Part shown: positions 17,368-20,737 of the stretch, piece after piece
Layout: each line of letters starts with the position of its first letter
How positions within the stretch are numbered: position 1 is the stretch's first letter
Origin: a virus
Reading direction: 5' to 3' (one strand)
Length of the DNA: 20,737 nucleotides
Virus record (IMG/VR): IMGVR_UViG_3300030104_003936
Span: 1 to 20,737 of that record
Translations under genes and position numbers: made by a program
Notes under the pieces: model-generated
Told to the model about the DNA's origin: nothing
What the model saw: only the letters and a program-made list of their open reading frames with translations
Database searches by the model: none

Positions 17368-18140
17368 TGCGATTTCTTATAGACTTAATAGAAAATAATG
17401 AAGTAAAAGAGAGCAAGGTTGTAGTAGAATCTATGATCTCTGATATTGTTAAGTCTAAATTTAAAAACATGGAGTCTTCTCTTCTTAATATTTTTGAAGA
17501 AGAGGCGGCAACTGAGGATCCACAAGGAACAATCGACGACCCACTATTACAACCCGGAAGCATTGTCTCCAAGGAATATTTCTTCAAGAGATTTAATTAT
17601 GGAGACAAAGAAATCCTGATGAAAAAGGTCGGGATGGGGCAAAACGCACCAACCGTAACATATATCGACGGTGAACGATATGAAGTTTTCACCACATCCA
17701 AACAAGCAGAAAAAGAGACCATCCGCTATATCAAGGATGGATCTTTTGATAAAGCAAACGCCGAGAAAAAAGCGAAGGAAGATGCAGCAGCAAAGGCGAA
17801 GGAAGATGAAGCAAACGCTGCCGCTAAAGAAGAGGAAGACAAGGCAACCGCCGAAAAGCAGGCAAGTGAAGATGAGAAAAAGAAACAAGAAGAAAATCAT
17901 GAGAAGATCACAGAGTCTTTCCAGTCGATTCTTTCCTCAGATCGCCCTAATATAATAACTTTTAATGATGGTGGAGAGAAGGTTATTACAGTATCCGAGG
18001 CATATGACGCTATGGAAATACTAAAACTGCTAAATAATGAGAACGGAATTAACTTTTTACAACGTCTGTCGGATAGCATAACTTCTTATCAGGACACGAT
18101 GGACTTTTTTCTCGACAAGGTTAGAAAAGGAATCTATTGA
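17367..18140 (+). CDS. Probable prohead core (scaffold) protein, gp68-like by position, 257 aa
   Basis: Between portal and protease genes T4 has the prohead core genes 67 and 68; this is the first of two genes in that slot. Residues 4-40 form an amphipathic helix (LIDLIENNEVKESKVVVESM onward) like the N-terminal helix of the next gene. A long Ala/Lys/Glu helix follows at about 112-182 with an eight-residue repeat (AKED at 136-139 and 144-147), suited to a rod in the scaffold core. The C-terminus (195-257: FNDGGEKVITVSEAYDAMEI, then FLQRLSDSITSYQDTMDFF) is compact and possibly conserved. L/I-x-E sites (for example LIE at 7-9) could be cut by gp21. No sequence match to T4 gp68 was confirmed, so the number rests on position. 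The start overlaps the gp20 stop (TAATG). Confidence 0.7.
   Translation: MRFLIDLIENNEVKESKVVVESMISDIVKSKFKNMESSLLNIFEEEAATEDPQGTIDDPLLQPGSIVSKEYFFKRFNYGDKEILMKKVGMGQNAPTVTYIDGERYEVFTTSKQAEKETIRYIKDGSFDKANAEKKAKEDAAAKAKEDEANAAAKEEEDKATAEKQASEDEKKKQEENHEKITESFQSILSSDRPNIITFNDGGEKVITVSEAYDAMEILKLLNNENGINFLQRLSDSITSYQDTMDFFLDKVRKGIY
17772..17808 (+). repeat. 13-base direct repeat in the core-protein helix
   Basis: GCGAAGGAAGATG occurs at 17772-17784 and again at 17796-17808, a period of 24 bases (eight codons), encoding the repeated AKED of the Ala/Lys/Glu helix. The exact DNA identity suggests a recent slippage duplication that lengthened the coiled rod. Confidence 0.6.
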
Positions 18141-18586
18141 TGGAAACAGAAACTATTTTACGAGCAGTAGAGCAAGGAAAACTTAACGATGCTAGAGAAG
18201 GTATTGATGAGATTTTACTTAACAAAATCGCTGACTCCCTAGAAGAAAAGAAGCAGTCACTTGGCGATAGTCTCGTTGGTGTCTGTGAAGATTGTGATGA
18301 AGTCGAAGAGGTTGAAGAGGGAAATATATTCAGCAAGGCACTTCGCACCGCTCGTAAAGAGGGCAAGTCAAAGTTCACAGTCGCTGGTAAAGAATACACC
18401 GTCGAAGACTATGATGACGACGATGAAGAACTATCCGAAGAGGATACCAAGTATCAGAAGTTCTTCCGTAAAGCACTTGAGAAGTTTAATGTAAATTCAC
18501 CCGCTGACTTCAAGAGCGAAGAGGAAAAGAAAAAGTTCTTTGATTACGTTGATAAGAACTACAAGGCAGACAAAGAGGAAGACTGA
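18140..18586 (+). CDS. Probable prohead core protein, gp67-like, 148 aa
   Basis: The ATG at 18140 is chosen over the TTG one codon upstream because it forms the TGATG overlap typical of this gene cluster. Residues 6-41 (ILRAVEQGKLNDAREGIDEI, then LLNKIADSLEEKKQSL) resemble the short N-terminal helix of T4 gp67 as I recall it; an acidic stretch follows (DEVEEVEEG; then YDDDDEELSEED), and T4 gp67 is also strongly acidic. The C-terminal part, FFRKALEKFNVNSPADFKSEEEKKKFFDYVDKNY, resembles a compact module I recall from small structural proteins of marine T4-like phages. gp67 is an essential scaffold-core component that is digested by gp21 during maturation. It overlaps gp21 by one base (TGATG). 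The gp67 assignment is moderately supported; core protein is the safer name. Confidence 0.7.
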   Translation: METETILRAVEQGKLNDAREGIDEILLNKIADSLEEKKQSLGDSLVGVCEDCDEVEEVEEGNIFSKALRTARKEGKSKFTVAGKEYTVEDYDDDDEELSEEDTKYQKFFRKALEKFNVNSPADFKSEEEKKKFFDYVDKNYKADKEED

Positions 18587-19233
18587 TGCTACTTATCACC
18601 GAAGTAAACGATAACGTCAACTTGATCACCGAAGGAACCGATGGTTCTAAAGAATATCATATTGAAGGTATCTTTATGGAGGCAGATAAGAAGAACCGCA
18701 ACGGTCGTGTCTATCCTCAGAAGATTCTTTTCAACGAAGTCAAGCGTTACAACGAAGACTTTGTTTCCAAAAACCGAGGCATGGGTGAACTAGGTCACCC
18801 CGATGGTCCAACCGTTAATCTTGAAAGAGTCTCCCACATCATCAAGGAACTCAAGACTGACGGCAACAACATTACCGGTAAGGCAAAGATTCTTGATACA
18901 CCATATGGTAAAATTGTAAAGAACCTGATCGACGAGGGCGTTAAGATTGGCGTTTCCTCCCGTGGAATGGGTTCTCTTAAAAACGTAGACGGAATAAATG
19001 AAGTCCAAGATGACTTCATGCTTGCCGCAGTAGATATTGTCGCTGACCCATCTGCTCCCAACGCATTTGTTGAAGGAGTCATGGAAGGCACAGAATGGGT
19101 TTGGAACAACGGAGTTCTCGAACCCAGACACATTGAATCGTATCGTGACAGGATTCAAAAAGCATCGACTCGAAGTGAGATTCAAGAAGCGAAGTTGTAT
19201 GCCTTCGCTGATTTCCTGTCAAAACTAGTTTAA
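18586..19233 (+). CDS. 21: Prohead core protease gp21
   Basis: 215 residues (T4 212). It shows the phage T4 prohead protease fold: EYHIEGIFMEADKKNRNGRVYP (24-44), MGELGHPDGPTVNLERVSHII (66-86) with the likely catalytic histidine H71, ITGKAKILDTPYGKIVKNLI, GVKIGVSSRGMGS (118-130) with the nucleophile serine at 124 or 125, and DFMLAAVDIVADPSAPNAF (143-161) carrying conserved aspartates. This serine protease, related in fold to herpesvirus assemblin, sits in the core, activates itself and cleaves scaffold and capsid proteins after L/I-x-E. The C-terminal 45 residues may be a self-removed propeptide, as in T4. The catalytic set looks intact. Start overlaps the preceding stop; the gene is the last of a coupled run beginning at gp20. 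Confidence 0.95.
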   Translation: MLLITEVNDNVNLITEGTDGSKEYHIEGIFMEADKKNRNGRVYPQKILFNEVKRYNEDFVSKNRGMGELGHPDGPTVNLERVSHIIKELKTDGNNITGKAKILDTPYGKIVKNLIDEGVKIGVSSRGMGSLKNVDGINEVQDDFMLAAVDIVADPSAPNAFVEGVMEGTEWVWNNGVLEPRHIESYRDRIQKASTRSEIQEAKLYAFADFLSKLV

Positions 19234-19270
19234 TTATAGATAACACAGAGTTAATAAGGAGCAGACAATG
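19231..19270 (+). repeat. 40-base leader before gp22, near-duplicate of the gp18 leader
   Basis: The partner of 12861-12900; 29 of 40 positions are identical without gaps and the ATG falls at the same place. It includes the gp21 stop TAA, the ribosome site AAGGAG (19256-19261) and ATAGATA. Confidence 0.6.
19236..19242 (+). promoter_or_regulatory. Candidate late promoter box upstream of gp22
   Basis: TATAGATA (heptamer ATAGATA at 19236-19242), 32 bases before the gp22 ATG. This octamer is one mismatch from the T4 late box TATAAATA, the closest match in the window. Scaffold and capsid proteins need high late expression. Function inferred. Confidence 0.42.
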
Positions 19271-20548
19271 ACTCGTAAAGACCCACTTGAAACAGCGAAG
19301 GCAATCTTAGAAGGCAAGTCTTCGACCAACGAAATGAAAATGGATGCCAAGGAAATGAAAATGGAAATGGCAGCAATGAAAGAAGCAATGATGAAGGAAA
19401 TGTCCGACAACGACGCTTCTAAAGAAGAAATTGCCGAAATGATGGACAAAATGGAAGCAATGTCCTACAAAGAAATGAAAGAGATGATGGCGAAGGAAGG
19501 CATCAAGTACGAGATGAAGATGGACGAAGAGTCCGAAGAAGATCTCGAAGAAAAGAAGTCCGTCAAAGAAGAAGATGACGATGACGATGATGACGACGAG
19601 GATGAACTCGACGAAACCACTGTCCCCGCCGAACTCAAGAAGAAGGGTCTTGACTCCCATCCCCTCGAAGACACCCGTGCTGACACAGAGGGTGATCTTG
19701 AAACTCTCAAGAAGGCAAAGGGTGCTAAGAAGGTTGATGCTGGTAAGATTAAACCATCCGCTGCTTCTGGCAAGATCGAGAAACCTTCCATGAAGGAAGA
19801 TCTCGACGCTCTCTTTACTGGCGAAGAACTCACCGAAGACTTTAAGCAGAAAGCATCGGTTATCTTCGAGTCTGCTATCAACATGCGAGTCGAAGCACTC
19901 CGTGAAGAAGTTGAAGCAGAAACTGCTGCTCAACTAGAGGAAGATAAAGAAGAGTTCCGCAATGAACTATCCGCTAAAATGGATGATTATCTTTCCTATG
20001 TTGTCGAAGAGTGGATGAAGGACAATGAACTTGCCATTGAGCGTGGTCTCAAGGGTGATATTGCTGAGTCCTTTATGACTGGTCTTAAGGGTCTATTTGA
20101 AGATCACTACATCAGTGTTCCTGATGATAAGTATGATCTCATCGAAGGTCTTTATGAAAAAGTCAGTGGTCTTGAAACCAAACTCGACGAACAAATTCAA
20201 AAGAACACCGAACTCAACAAGGACGCTATGGTTTCTCGTTGCATCAACGTCTTCACCGAAGTTGCTGAGGGTCTCACCGACACCGAAAACGAAAAACTCA
20301 AGTCTCTTGCTGAGGGATTAGAATACGAATCGGAAGATCAGTTTAGAGATAAACTAACTGTTCTCCGCGAAAACTACTTTGACAATGTTTCAGAAACTAA
20401 CGAACTTGCAAATGAAATTGTGGGTGACACAATCAATGAGTCCGCAGAAGAGGTACACGCCCCCTCACTAGACGGTCCCATGAAGTTCTACTCTGATATG
20501 TTAACCCGGTCTGCAATCGTAGAAAAGCAGACTAACTTTAAGGGTTGA
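19268..20548 (+). CDS. 22: Major prohead scaffold protein gp22 with Met-rich N-terminal extension
   Basis: 426 residues against 269 in T4. Residues about 175-426 correspond to T4 gp22: DLDALFTGEELTEDFKQKAS, a coiled-coil stretch (VEALREEVEAETAAQLEEDK), LSYVVEEWMKDNELAIERGL (T4 DHLAKEWLAENKLAVDKGI), FMTGLKGLFEDHYISVPDD (T4 MLGGLKELFVEHNVVVPEE) and the LAEGLEYES segment. The first 170 residues are extra: 18 methionines between positions 23 and 85, a run of eight aspartates at 103-110, then a Lys/Pro/Ala linker. Many L/I-x-E sites (ending at E15, E116, E190, E201, E213, E278, E308, E349, E368, E419) are potential gp21 cuts, as expected for a scaffold that is digested and expelled before packaging. 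The start is set by AAGGAG at 19256-19261. Confidence 0.93.
   Translation: MTRKDPLETAKAILEGKSSTNEMKMDAKEMKMEMAAMKEAMMKEMSDNDASKEEIAEMMDKMEAMSYKEMKEMMAKEGIKYEMKMDEESEEDLEEKKSVKEEDDDDDDDDEDELDETTVPAELKKKGLDSHPLEDTRADTEGDLETLKKAKGAKKVDAGKIKPSAASGKIEKPSMKEDLDALFTGEELTEDFKQKASVIFESAINMRVEALREEVEAETAAQLEEDKEEFRNELSAKMDDYLSYVVEEWMKDNELAIERGLKGDIAESFMTGLKGLFEDHYISVPDDKYDLIEGLYEKVSGLETKLDEQIQKNTELNKDAMVSRCINVFTEVAEGLTDTENEKLKSLAEGLEYESEDQFRDKLTVLRENYFDNVSETNELANEIVGDTINESAEEVHAPSLDGPMKFYSDMLTRSAIVEKQTNFKG
19331..19365 (+). repeat. 14-base direct repeat in the Met-rich part of gp22
   Basis: GAAATGAAAATGGA occurs at 19331-19344 and 19352-19365, 21 bases (seven codons) apart, encoding EMKM twice. The seven-residue period fits helical heptads and points to growth of this region by tandem duplication. 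Confidence 0.6.
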
Positions 20549-20583
20549 TACCCCGGTAAATTATCAAAAATTCCAATTAATTC

Positions 20584-20589
20584 AAGGAG
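20584..20589 (+). promoter_or_regulatory. Ribosome binding site of gp23
   Basis: AAGGAG, seven bases before the ATG at 20597, fixes the start of the capsid gene. The 48-base gap before gp23 lacks the ATA[G/C]ATA box seen before five other genes. Confidence 0.7.
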
Positions 20590-20596
20590 AATAAAA

Positions 20597-20737
20597 ATGG
20601 AAAAAAACCAATTTGTTACCGAGCAACTCAGAAGTAAGTGGGCACCCGTTCTCGAACATGCCGACATGCCCGCAATTTCTGACGATTATAGAAAGAATGT
20701 CACTGCCATTCTACTCGAAAACCAAGAGCAGTATCTT
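20597..20737 (+). CDS. 23: Major capsid protein gp23 (3' partial, first 47 codons)
   Basis: The frame is open to the window end. The visible residues match the T4 gp23 N-terminus by eye: LRSKWAPVLEHADMPAI (T4 LLNKWKPLLEGEGLPEI) followed by a helix ending ILLENQEQYL (T4 KIFENQEKDF). In T4 this N-terminal delta domain, about 65 residues, binds the scaffold and is cut off by gp21; the cut site lies beyond this window. Order 21-22-23 supports the call. Confidence 0.92.
   Translation, partial: MEKNQFVTEQLRSKWAPVLEHADMPAISDDYRKNVTAILLENQEQYL

Noticed and set aside
19307-19933. 208-codon open frame on the - strand under gp22, rich in Phe and His
   Set aside because: It is the complement of the Met/Lys/Glu-rich scaffold coding region; low complexity, no ribosome site and no family pattern. 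A shadow frame.
20545-20567. TTGATA/TATCAA inverted repeat spanning the gp22 stop, considered as a terminator
   Set aside because: The stem is six AT-rich pairs with an 11-base loop and is followed by A, not T, on the + strand; it does not fit an intrinsic terminator.

Overview
The window is a block of late virion genes from a T4-like myovirus (tailed double-stranded DNA phage with a contractile tail). All genes lie on the + strand, packed end to end, with no intergenic gap longer than about 50 bases. Protein families, read from conserved motifs and gene order, follow the T4 series 13-14-15-16-17-18-19-20-(core)-21-22-23. The upstream proteins (a DUF4815/tail-collar giant and Gly/Thr/Ser-rich fibre-like proteins) and the extra small gene between 13 and 14 resemble marine T4-like phages (cyanophage and other marine myovirus types) more than enterobacterial T4 itself. 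The host cannot be read from the sequence.

Layout. (1) 1-7735: adsorption and baseplate-side virion proteins: the 3' part of a very large DUF4815 protein ending in a tail-collar domain, a 599-residue fibre-like protein and a 359-residue unrecognised virion protein, in the place where T4 has gene 12 and wac. (2) 7776-10769: neck and tail completion: gp13, a small coiled-coil protein, gp14, gp15. (3) 10766-12851: DNA packaging: small terminase gp16 and large terminase gp17, translationally overlapping. (4) 12898-15837: tail sheath gp18 and tail tube gp19. (5) 15859-20737: portal gp20, two prohead-core candidates (gp68/gp67-like), prohead protease gp21, scaffold gp22, and the first 47 codons of the major capsid protein gp23, cut by the window end.

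How they work together: gp20 nucleates a prohead around the gp22/core-protein scaffold covered by gp23; gp21 digests the scaffold; gp16/gp17 pump DNA through gp20; gp13/gp14 seal the neck; gp15 caps the separately built gp18/gp19 tail; the large collar and fibre proteins contact the host.

No RNA genes, mobile elements, CRISPR arrays or convincing terminators were seen. I did not find an entirely new system. The most unusual points are an ATA[G/C]ATA element recurring just upstream of five late genes (candidate late promoter box), a near-identical 40-base leader before the sheath and scaffold genes, a hairpin that can bury the gp13 ribosome site, a scaffold protein with a methionine-rich and oligo-aspartate N-terminal extension, and an extra beta-rich domain inserted in gp14.
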